DNA of 64,000 nucleotides from Aristolochia californica (lineage: Eukaryota; Streptophyta; Magnoliopsida; Piperales; Aristolochiaceae), in NCBI GenBank assembly GCA_029961685.1, contig JARWKL010000008.1, positions 3,784,501 to 3,848,500 on the forward strand, written 5' to 3'. Every line of letters starts with the position of its first letter. The stretch's first letter is position 1. Position numbers and translations under genes: made by a program. A model generated the notes under the pieces. The model searched no databases and was not told the DNA's origin. It saw nothing but the letters and a program-made list of their open reading frames with translations. Positions 13,301-25,300 of the stretch are shown one piece after another.

Positions 13301-16300
13301 GAGTTGATCAGAATTGGCTTGGGATCAGATTTGAGGTGAGGGTGGATCCTTCTTGCTACATTGGGAAGGATCCATTATTTGCTAAAAAATTGTCCAATTT
13401 GGATTGTACCATGGGGTTTTGTCCATTGCGTTAGGTAAAATTTCCTGCCACTACGATTTCCTCTAGTTCACAAGTGTCAATGAAATTGTTAAAGCTCCTC
13501 ATGGATGAAGTGCTCCTGTTGGATGACGTTTTTTTTTTTATTTTTTAATTGGGGAAGTGGATTGGATTGAAGTCTTTGACAAACAGCCAAGGATCTGATG
13601 TGTTGGAAGATGGGCCCAAGCCCACACGACCAAGGAAGGTCCACATATCTAAGAGTGTTGGAAGATGGGCCCAAACCCATAAGATATGGACCCAAGCCCA
13701 TAAGATATGGACCCATGCCCATAAGATATGGACCCACCATGATCACATGAGTTGGTGGGACCCACCATGATCACGTGAGGTGGCATAAGAAGTCTTACAC
13801 AATACTTGCCAAGCAGGGAGCTACCCTACAATCGCTGGTTGTAAGGGACTTGCTCCCTCAAATCTTGTAATTTCTCTCGTTTTATTAATACATTTTATTT
13901 TTTTTAAAAGTCTTACACAATAAGAAGTCTAACAGAGCCACAATTATTATGGAAGCAGGTCTCACAAAAGAGTTTAAGCTTAAAGGTGTTTTAGTCATGT
14001 TAGTTAATTATGCTAGGACTTATCTTTAAGTGTTAGCATTTGGGTGTAATTAGGACAAAGATAGTTTAATTGTAATTGGACTCTACTACCTTCCTCTATT
14101 ATAATAGAGGTTCATGTACTCTGATTACATTTAAGTCAATGAAGTATTTCTCTTCTCCATAAATTCAACATGGTATCAGAGCAGGTTCTGTAAGTTGACT
14201 CAGTCAACCCACAGAGATAATGTGATCCTTTTTTGATCTATTATCTCTAGTAGTTTAGGTTTGTATTTATCTTTTTTCTATCTTTATACCCATTATTTGC
14301 TCTATGTTTTCACCTTTATACTATTCTATTTCCGGGAGTTTCTAGTTCATGACCGCCTACCGCGATGATCCCTCTCAGTCTCTGAAGCTGCTCTCCCGCT
14401 CCGTTCGGCTTCAGGGAAGATTCTTCTCACATCAACCATCAGTCTATATGTAGCCGAGAAGGAGATTATTGTTGCCGTTTGTTATCTTGCTGCCTTATTT
14501 TTGCCTCTGTCGGATTTATCTCTGTTCTTTAACCAGTGAATTATGTCTGCTCTCGTCAAACCATTTATTTTCGGAAGTGTTGAGCTGGTTGGAAGTTTTA
14601 TCTTCTGACGTTATCTTCGAAAAATATACGTGATATCCAGAGAGTTATACAAAGCCTGCGATGAGCTCGAAAAATAACCAAAATACCCTTTTTCTAGTTA
14701 TTGCAATTCTACCTCCAAACTGGAGTGTAGTTATTAAAGGGCCCCAACTTGTTACAAAAATTCCCAAATTCTCTTTTTCCCTATGCTTTCATACATCACC
14801 AAGCAGATTCATGGACTTGACATAGGGAGTTGACTATAGTTCCACTAATTACAACATCATGAATAAAATGACAATCAATTTCTACATGTTTAGTCCGTTC
14901 ATGGAACATTGAATTACCGTCAATAAATATTGCAGTCTTGTTGTCGCAAAACATCTTCGTAGCTTCTCTTGTAGGAAAAACCAATTCTTGTAACACTGAC
15001 CTCACCTAAAGAATTTCACTAACTGTGTGGGCCATTATTCAGTACTCTGCTTCTGCACTAGAGCGGGTCACAACATTTTTTTTTCTTGCTCTTCTAGTTA
15101 ATTATGTTTCCACCAATAAAAACATTACCTTAAGGTATATTGTTTATCCAATTTAGACCCTGTATATTCGTCCAATTTGCAAGTGGTCATGTTGTGCGTG
15201 CAACAACCTTTTCCCTAGTGCCCTTCATATTTCATAAAATCCTATGCATAGCTTCTAAATGCATATTCCTCGGATGATTCATAAACTGGCTAACCACACT
15301 CACCGCATATGACAGGTCAAGTCATTGTAGCATAAATAATTTTGCCTACTAATCTTCTATACATAATCTTATCTTTAAGCTCAACACCATCATTGTCATG
15401 GAGATTGTGATTCACCTTCATAGTCGTCTCAACAAGCCTAGCTCCCAACTGCCCATACTTATGTAGCATATCAATAACATATTTTCTGTGTCATAATGAT
15501 GACTGCTTTACTCCTTGCTACCTCAGTCCCAAGGAATTATTTGAGTGAACGTAAATCCTTGGTTTTGAAGTATTCCGCAGGATGTCCTTTGACTAGTTCA
15601 ATGCCTTCCACATCACTTCTCGATAAGACTATGTCATCAACATATATAATCACAATACAAATTCAGAAGTTCTCTTCAAAACCAACAACTAGTGGGCACA
15701 TCGACTTCTTGTAAACTCTAATGACGACATAACTACTAGGCTGATTTTTTTAAACCAAGCTCTAGGACTCTACTTTAGGCCATATATAGTTTTATACAGC
15801 CTACATATATGTGTATATATATATTTTGGAGCCTAAATACTTTCCTTATTTCCCCCAAGCAATATATCTAGGAGGTTGGTTTATATAAACTTCTTTGACT
15901 AGATTACTGTACAAGAAAGCTTCTTAATGTCCAACTGGAACAAGGGCCAATTCTTGTTGACTAGTACAGAAATCAATATCAAACTAAGAATAGCCGTGCA
16001 ACTAGGAAAAAAGTCTCAAAGACATCTACTCTATAGGTTTGTGTATACCTTTTGGCAACAAGTCTGGTTTTATATCTTTCTATAGAATGATCAGCCATGT
16101 ACTTGACAACTAGCTCTGGTGGTAGCCTACAGAATGTTCGCATGCCTCTATCAAGTGAAGTCTCCATCTTTGTGTCGATGGCTTGTTTCCAATGAGGAGA
16201 AGACAATGTTTCTTGTATGAAAGGAATAGAAAAGGAAGACAAAGATAATGCAATTTTTTTGAAGGAAATAGACAATGAATCAAAGCAAATAAACTGAAAC

Positions 16301-19300
16301 CATTGTCTTCTCTATGGAGCAGAAGCTGAAACCATTAATCATTTTCTTTTACATTGTCGGTATTCTTGGCGAATCTGGAATCATTTTTTCTGCCTCTTTG
16401 CTTCTCAGCATCTATCTTTGAATTAGTATGCATTTGCTTAGGGGCTCATCTCCCTAGGCTGGGGAGACCACTGCTGCAAGCATTTACTGTTTTCATTCCT
16501 TGGTTGATTTGGAACGAAAGGAACTCGAGGCATTTTCAGCAAAACTTCTTCCTCATAGGGTTTTTTTTTTTACCAAAAAAGCTTCTTCCCAAATTATATT
16601 CTAGTTAAAAACCTTGTAGATCTTTTTTGATATTTCAGGTGATTTGCTCAGAAGTAATTGGGACCAAGTTGTTCTTCTTGTTGTAGTGAAGACTCCTAAA
16701 TTGGTGGAAAGGCAGTCTCCTAGTTCGTCTATGATAAAGCTCAACTTTGATGATCATTTTTGGGTAATCCAAGGCCTTCGGGTATTGGTGGTGTGTCCAG
16801 AGATGTTTCATGCTCTATTTTAGCCTCCTATTCAGGACCTATTTGTTGACCGAGTATTGACTCCCATCCGTATTTTGTGGTAACAAAACTTAATTGTTCT
16901 AATAATTGCAAATGTAGCATTTTAAATGCATATTCTTCAAAAGATACAAAACCAAGGTCTATGTAAAAAAACCGACACAACCAACTCAAGACCGCAAGCT
17001 TCAAATGTGTGTGAAGTCATCTTGAGGGAGCACCCACAAGAAAAGAAATGAGGAACTGAAAATTAGAGTCCAAGTAGTTTAGAAAATTTTCAAGACTCTA
17101 TACATGTAAAGAGAATAACCCCAACTTTTCAAAATTGAGGTACAACTTGAAATTTTTGGAGCCTTTGGTCATTTGTATTCATAATATGTTCCGTACATAC
17201 ATATCCAACTTTAAAACATGTTAGAACAAATAGGAATCATATTTCTCATGCTTTGAGCTTCAATTCAGAAAATTGGACTTGGATTGATTGATCATCTGCT
17301 GCCAATGATCGAGCAAATGATCGATCAACCAGATTGTGCACTAGCAAGAAATACAAAGCATGATCGATCAATACATGTACATTGATCAATCAACCAGGAT
17401 AAACATTCCTTGTGGATTGATCGATTATACGTGTCCAAGCAAATAGAAATTACAAAGCATTATCGATCAACCTAAACTATGCCATTTAGGGACATCAAGC
17501 ATGATCAATCATAAACCGTACTTTGATCGGTCATTCTTGTATTGCACAACCAGGAATGACAAAGCATGATCGATCATGTTGAGTACACTGATTGATCAAC
17601 TTAAGTTTGTTAGCTCAACAACTATATTTTGATCTCAATGTCAGCCATTTCTGACAAAAATATAGTTGTTACTCTCGATTGATTAATCATTCAATTACAT
17701 TGGTTGATTAATGAGATGTCAATTTTTCGCAAACGGGCAAATTATGAGTAGTTTGACTTGAGGAACTTATAAATACCCCACCAAACGTGACTTTGAGATG
17801 TTAATGAGCTTTTATTGGTATACCTACTACATTTTAAGTATTCAATTTTGAAATTCTTTCTGATTTCATTTTTGAGAGAGAGAGTTTCAACTTGCAACTC
17901 CTTTCACTACTCAGTTCCAACTCTTTGCATTCGTTTTAGTCAAACTCCAAAATCATTTCAAAGTATGCAACAAGGTTGGAGGCTTGGAAAAATCAAAGGA
18001 GAAGCCTGTCTCTCCAAGCTTCAAATGGTGTAAGCTTTTTTTTTTTGCTTGTAATATTTTGTTTTATTTGAGAGGTTCATCTAGAACCTTGAATCTAGAT
18101 TGAAGAACTTGCTAGAGCTAGAATCTAGCTCAATCTCTAGGGAAATTGCTTGTAATTGTGTATTTGGGCATACATATGACTTACATGAAAGTAGAAGTCT
18201 CTTTTGTGTAGTTCTAAGCTAAATAGAGCTTATATTAGTGAAATTTCCCAAGCACGGGTTCTTGGCCAGTGAATACGAATAGGGGAACATTGATAACAAC
18301 ACATCTTGTGTTAATTGTGGTCTATACATGCTTTACTTTTTCTTGTACTTTTGTTTATTTTAAATCATGCACACTTGCTTTTAATTTGTAAAATCTCAAT
18401 TCACCCCCTTCTTGAGAAGCCACCTGGGCCTACACTTAGTGACATTTCTGATTCTACCTCTGTAGAGTTTTTCGCTCGTAGACAAGGTTTCCACATTTTT
18501 GAGATAGATTCTAATCAAGTCTGCATGTGGAAGGTGATTCTAAGAGTGTTATTTTGTGGTGTGAAGGCTGAAAGGATCTTCGACATTATTGGAATTTTTT
18601 ATTTTTTTTAAAATTCAGGATCATGCTAGTCCTTTTGTTTGTTTCTAGAATCATGTTCCTAGATCAGCTAATAGTTTAGCTGATTCTCTTGCTAAAGAGG
18701 AAATGCCCTTCAATCTCTCATTGTAAGAGATCCCTCTTCTTGATGTTGTTCTCTTGTTACCTTTGGGCTTTGTAAAAAGCGCACTTTTAAAAAACAAAAA
18801 TCAAAGCAAACAAACTTGAAAATGGAAGTACCACATTGAGTACAAGTTTGAACACCTTTACAAAGTGAACAAGTAGATATAAATTACTTACCTTAGGAAT
18901 TGCAGATGAAAAAGCATTGGTGGGGATGGAGGAGAGGGTGCCCCTGTGTGATGGCTTTGGAAAGTGTTCTTCGTTTATAGATATGTAGTGCTCAGTGTCG
19001 GTGTATCAACAATTGGCACAATGCTATGAACATCCTCTATATGTTGACGTCCACAACCATCTAACTTCAAGCAAAGGAGAAGTACTAGACTCATCAAACT
19101 ACGAAAAATAGAAAGACATCCTCCAAAAAGGTAAAATTTGCAGACAAAAACGTATTTATCGTTGCTAGGCAATAAAACTTGTACCCTTTTTTAGTACAGC
19201 AATAACCAATGAAGACACACTTGATTGATTGGAGAGATAATTTATTAGGAGATTTACCAAGAACATGGACTTAACTCACAAAAAAAAATATTCGAGGACA

Positions 19301-22300
19301 AATGTTTGAGAATTTGTAAAGCAATCTTCCCGTCAAGCATTGGTGGGGGCATCTTATTAATAAAAAAACAAGCACTAAGAACAACATTACCCAAGTAGGA
19401 CTTATAAATCTTTATAAAAAAGAGTATAGCGCGGGCAACATCAAGCAAGTGGCAATTCTTCCATTTTGCAACCCCTTACTATTGTGGGGTGTTAAAGAAA
19501 AGTTCCACATGGATTAGTGAGTACAAAGATCTTGAGTTTATTAGTAGGGAAAGAGGTTTCCTAAGTTGGCTAGTCATTTTGGGATGGGCCTTGGACCCAA
19601 CTTCACATGGTATCAGAGTAGGTACTCATATGTGGGCCTACACCTAAACTATCCACTTGTAGAGCCACAAAAGAGGGCCTACACCTAAACCATCCACTTG
19701 TAGAGCCATAAAAGATGGCCTACACCTAAAATTATTCACTTGTAGAGCCTCAAAAGAGGGCCTACACCTAAAATTATCCACTTGTAGAGCCACAAAAAAG
19801 AGGGCCTACACATGAGGGGGAATGTTAAGGAAAAATCCTACATAGATTAGTGATTACAAAGATCATGACTTTATTAGTTGGGAAAGAGGTTTCCTAAGTT
19901 GGCTAGTCATTTTGGGATGGGCCTTGGACCCAACTTCACATGGGGTATAGACACAAAAAGATTAATATATGACATTATTGGCGAATTCATGAACTCAAGC
20001 CCATTAGTTGTACGCAAACATGAAGCGAATCACCTAAATTAATTTTTAATTTCTCTTTAAAAATTCAAGAATACATCAAACACTAAGGAACTCTGCCCTA
20101 TGAGATACACCCATTTGACTGATTAAAGTCATCAATAAATGAAATAAAAAACTGGAAACCAAAGATATTAAGCACCGGTAGAGACTCCATACATTTGAGT
20201 GAACTACTTCAAATAAGTTGTTACTAGATTCGAACTAGGTGGAAAAGACGCTCTATGGTGCTTCCCGAGTTGACAAGATTCACACTCAATAATAAAGTGG
20301 AAATAACAGGTGTAGCTTGGTCGGGGAGGGTTGTCCTAGCCCCAAGTACCGCTGGAAAGGTGAAACAACGGCATTGAATGCTAAAGAAAATGGTTGTACC
20401 AAACCTTCCAAGTGGTAGAGCCCCTCTTTTTCACCCTCGAAATTAATCGTCCTCCTCGTTTGGAGGTCTTGAAAGACAATGATAGAATATAAAGATATTT
20501 AAAACTACAGTGACTTAGTAAATTGACTAATAGATAGTATGTTAATGGAAAATTTAGGTATAAATAGTCAACATTTAGAGTGGGCTGAACTATCCCAACT
20601 CTAATCACAGGCGAGGTGGAACCATCTACAAATGTGATGTGTTTGAATAGGAAGACTGAGTGCGAGATAAAAATAATGTGGATATACCTGATATGTGTGT
20701 ACACGCACTAGAGTTAATAACCTTTGAAGAGATTGGAGATGCATGTAATGTAGACATACCTGAATTTGCCATGGTAGTTGTGGTGGTGTAAGTGTAAACA
20801 TTTTGGGCCATGGATGAGAAGGTTGCAATCAATTGTGGCATGCATCGAGCTAACTATTGAACTATTCCAATTCTAGTCATAGAGGTGGAACTATCTAGAA
20901 ATGTGACCTGTTTGAATGAGGAAGACCGAGTGCGAGATGAAAATAATGTGGCCATACATAACATGTGTGTAGATGCACCAGAGTTAATAACCTTTGAAGA
21001 GATTGGAGACACATGTGATGTAGACATACCTGAATTTGCCATGGTGGTTGTGGTGGTGCAAACATTTTGGGCTATGGATGAGAAGGTTGCAATCAACTGT
21101 GGCAAGCGTTGAGCTAACTATTGAAGTTCATCTAGAGCACTAGGACTAATACCAATTACACTACTTACAAATGATTCTCTAGGCTCAAGAAAACTCGAGT
21201 TAGCCCAGGTAGGTTTACTAAATTTATCCCAGCATTTATCTGAAAAAATGGTGAGTACACCCACAATGGACACACTTTTTCTCACCACTGCCATCACTAC
21301 GGCCTCTTCCATGCCCAAGTGTATTGTTGTCTTGTCCTCGTCCTCCTTGGCCATGTTCACCAGGTGTCTTTGAGTGACCTTGTATTGGTTGGATATTGAG
21401 GGCCGCTACTTATGTTGAGGGGAAAAAAAGCCCACATTGAGCTTGAGAAAAATGATTAGGTTATAAGGTTGAGTAATAGCCTCCTAAGTTGATATTCATT
21501 TTGGGATGGAACCGAATTAAACCTAATAGTGATATCAGAGCAGGATTTGTGCATGGGCCAAGGTCTAGTTTGTGCTTCCCATGTTATCTAGTTTGTGCTT
21601 CCCATGTTATTTGTGTGTTGTGGGCTCTATGAGGTGAGGGTTTACGTGTTATGTGTTTTATTAGGAGTTTGTGGTCATGTCTCATACCCGTTATCTATAA
21701 GCGTGGACATGGGCAAGAACTGTTATGTAGAATAATGTCCCACATGGAGAAGTATTAAGATAGGGTATAAGGTTGAGTAACAGGCCTCCTAAGTAACTAG
21801 TCATTTTGGGATGGAACCGGGCCCCAACAACTTTTGTCCTTTTGTTGTCCTTGTTGCCTTTTGGAACTACAACTACCTCTACATGCATTACTCTATTACA
21901 AGCTTCCTTGAGTGTAGGCACAATATCATCTGCAAGTATTTGGGCACAAACTATTGCATTTTTCGAACCAAAACTATCAAGAAATTTGGCCACATGGAGC
22001 TGCCCCTGTTGTGCTTGGAGCTCAGTTGCCTTAGTGGTGAAGGGATGATAAGCCTTAATCTCTTGTAAAATACTTTGCAACTCATTGAAATAATCAAATA
22101 ATCGATGGATATCCCCACTTTAACCCAAAGAACCTTGTATACAATTCATAGATTCGAGATAAGTTTTTCTCTTAATCATACAAAACTTCTAGTGACCTCC
22201 AAATTTCTTTTGATGGTCTCACAATTCATCACCTACTTCCTGAATTTTGACTCTAGGCCGTTTAGTAGCTATGTCATGACTTGCTTATCCTTTGAATCCT

Positions 22301-25300
22301 AATCATCAGTCATTGGCTTAGGAGGATCATCCCTCAAGTATTTTGTCTTCCACTTAGCCTTCAGATAAATCGAAACAAACTTGGAGCAGTCCAGATAATT
22401 TTGTCCATTCAACTTCTTCATGGTGATTACAATAGTATCCTTACCAGACTCTTGGGCTTGTGTAATCACTTCGCTTGAATCAGCCACCATCTATTATGAA
22501 TAGTCACCAGAATTATTTTTTTTGAAATGATAATAGTCACCAGAATTTTTACAAATACCGCAACAACCAGCACAAAAAAACAACTGAAAAATAATGTATA
22601 TGCCTTCACAGTGGGGCCCATACAACACAGAAATTTAGGACACCTCAAGCACAATTGATATTATCAATTTGTTACCATCCACTAATTGAGAAAGCAAGCT
22701 GAAGAGGAAATCAATTGGAGCTGACGTTAGCTCTGGGGATGATGATGTAGATAGTTTGCAAGTTTAGAAGACTTGCGTAAGCTCAGTATTGGGAGAGGAT
22801 GACCTAGACAAACCTTTAGGTGCACAGAAACTTCATAAAGCTATTCAATTGATAGCACAAGCCATCAACCAAGGGTTATGGTACAAATAAAGGGAAAAAG
22901 GTCTAACAATCAACAGTAATTTTGAAAAGTTCCCTCTTCTTGGAGGAGAGAAATAAACTCGTTTAAAATTCACTATTGTTAGATTGTATGCTCGGATACC
23001 ATGTAAAAATATGATAAGAAATAGAAGAGATGAGAAAAAAAGATAGTAGAGAAGAAGTTGAGAAAGCTGTGTTGAAAAAAGCAACAACTGTCAGGGTCTG
23101 AAAATTACCCTAAAATCACTTACATAGTCACTAAAAAAAAGAGGTATAAAATGACATATGTGCCCCTCTACATATAAACCCTTAATATCTCCCTAGTTAC
23201 ATCTCAGAATAAAACAAAAATTTAACCATATAACGATAGCATAAAGATAAGGTAACTGTTATCCAATGAGGGACATACAATAATGGTAAATGACAAAAAT
23301 ATTCTTTTCTGATATTTCAACATATACATTTTTAATAATAGTTATCTTTACTCAAAAATAAATTAAGGCTACTTCAAGTGTCTCTGATTTGTTTGTCCCC
23401 GATTTTGTATCTTTGCTAGTCTCATCTTCTGTATTATTCTTCAATGCTGACCATTCCTCTGCACAAAGCAGGGTTGAAGTTACAACCACCTTGTGGATCT
23501 GGCTTTCACTCTTGCCAGGTGTGCTTATCAGAAAACACTTCAGATACTAATATTCACTTAAACACTTTAGATTTTATTCTAAATGTTACATTTTTCACAT
23601 TTTTTTTTCTTTTTTTATGTGGTTGACTGCTCAAAGAGTCCTCTGTTAGAGAAACTTTCTTGCAGGTTTGTTTGTAGAGCCTGGCTCTTCTGTGTGGCTT
23701 AAGATTAGGAGCCCAATAAAAGATATTGTAATTGCTAGTGGCAAGCTCAAGTGGTTTTAGTTTCTATAAGCTGTATATAGTGAGTCATTCTGTTATGGTC
23801 TTTTGGGACAGCTATTCTTGCTCCATAATGGAGTCATTGGAGCCCTCTAGTTCCTTTCCATTCCTCGAGGTTTGGTTTTGGCAATTATCTTGGGTTTCAT
23901 TAAATAATATTAGGTTCTATTACAACCAAAAAAAGTGCTCTGGTATGACTAAATGCACTGTGAATTCTTCTATACCATTTTATAACATATTTGATTCAGC
24001 TGTCATTATCAGCCAAGTTTTCTTCAATTCTGGAAAAAGTCACTCTTTGCTATGAATCTATTGCTGGAATTTATATACTTACTATATGTACATTGTTGAA
24101 TTTCTGGAAAAGTGAACCTCTATTTGTAATAGAGGAAACAAGTAGAATCCAATTACAATTAAACTACCTTTATCCCAATTATACCCAAAGTCTAATACTT
24201 AAAGACAAGTCCTAGCATAATTAAACAACTGAACATAAATAGAAGACTAACATAACTAAAACACCTTTAATTGAGATTCTTCTGTCAGACCTCTTCATGT
24301 GAGACTCCTGTAAGACTCCACTATATTAAGTCTGGTTTTGTGAGACTTTTTTTTGTGAGAGTCATGTAAGACTCTTCCATATCTATTGTTCAACATACAT
24401 ATTTGCCTGTATGTATTGGTGTTATCAAGAACATGAAATTTGATTTACCTATGAGATTTTATGGAGACAAAATGATTATTTATATTTCTTTTGTATAATT
24501 GATAATTTGACAAATAGCACTGGTAATGTAATGGATTCGTCAAGTACTCAGCCTATCCTAATTGTCTTGCTTTTAATGAACCATGTGGATGAGATTCACT
24601 TGATTTCATCGGTCTCTTCTCAGTACCTCTACAGGTGCTGACACCTCTTTCCTTGGCTATCAAGACCTTGCGGGAAAAACTCTTCCTTCAGATTGATTTT
24701 TGGTTCTGTTGGTTTTTTGTTAGATCTATTTCAGATTTTATTGTTGTAATAATATCTTGATTAGCTGGTTTTGTCTCCTGGTGTATAGTACTGTGGATGT
24801 CCATTCTCCCTTGGGGGAAACTCTTTTCGTAATCTAGTGTCAATCTTGTTGAAAAAATGAGAAACAATTACAAGTTGACAAAAACTTGTCTTTTAGGAAT
24901 TTCATTATGTAAAAATTGAAGATAGAAGAGTAGAAGAGAGAGGGGAGAGAGTTTGAGAAGGGCTCAAAACGTGCACGACTCCCTCTGTATTTAATTAAGA
25001 GTGATCTTATCAATTACAGAAATGCCTCTACTTAACACATATGCCGTATCTCTTTATATCTCCTATTCTATATGTCCTATGTACATGAAATTTGAACCAT
25101 GGACATAATTCAACATGAGAAACAATATTACATAGAAAAATAAATCTACTGATGAAATGAAATGACCAAAATGCCCCAGGACTGATTTTCCAGCATGAGG
25201 TGCACCTCCTGGAAAGGCATATAAGTGCCTTTATCTTTGTGTAAACCAGTATAGTTGATCAGAAATTTATTGCAATGCAACAAGGTTAAAATTAGTGAGG

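Larger units (their letters stand above)
18799..20300 (-). pseudogene. Copia-E integrase, degenerate
   Basis: Minus strand: [15 protein letters not shown] near 20230-20280, core remnants to about 19950, then [16 protein letters not shown]...[17 protein letters not shown] at 19254-19448, the copia integrase C-terminal region. TRIM-1 is inserted in the middle (19490-19940). Many stops. Continues across LINE-3 into RT. Confidence 0.75.

Noticed and set aside
13530..13550. Oligo(T) as the poly(A) tail of a separate element
   Set aside because: The LINE-1 endonuclease reading continues on both sides, so it is better read as a run expansion inside LINE-1.
14171..14182. TGGTATCAGAGC as part of a tRNA gene
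   Set aside because: It is the complement of the initiator tRNA-Met 3' end next to LTRs, i.e. a primer-binding site; no cloverleaf surrounds it. The same applies to the other copies.
19634..19801. CRISPR-like regular repeat
   Set aside because: Units are contiguous with no unique spacers, and they lie inside a TRIM of a plant genome.
19490..19940. Cassandra-type TRIM carrying 5S rRNA
   Set aside because: No 5S rRNA internal promoter sequence is visible in the LTRs.
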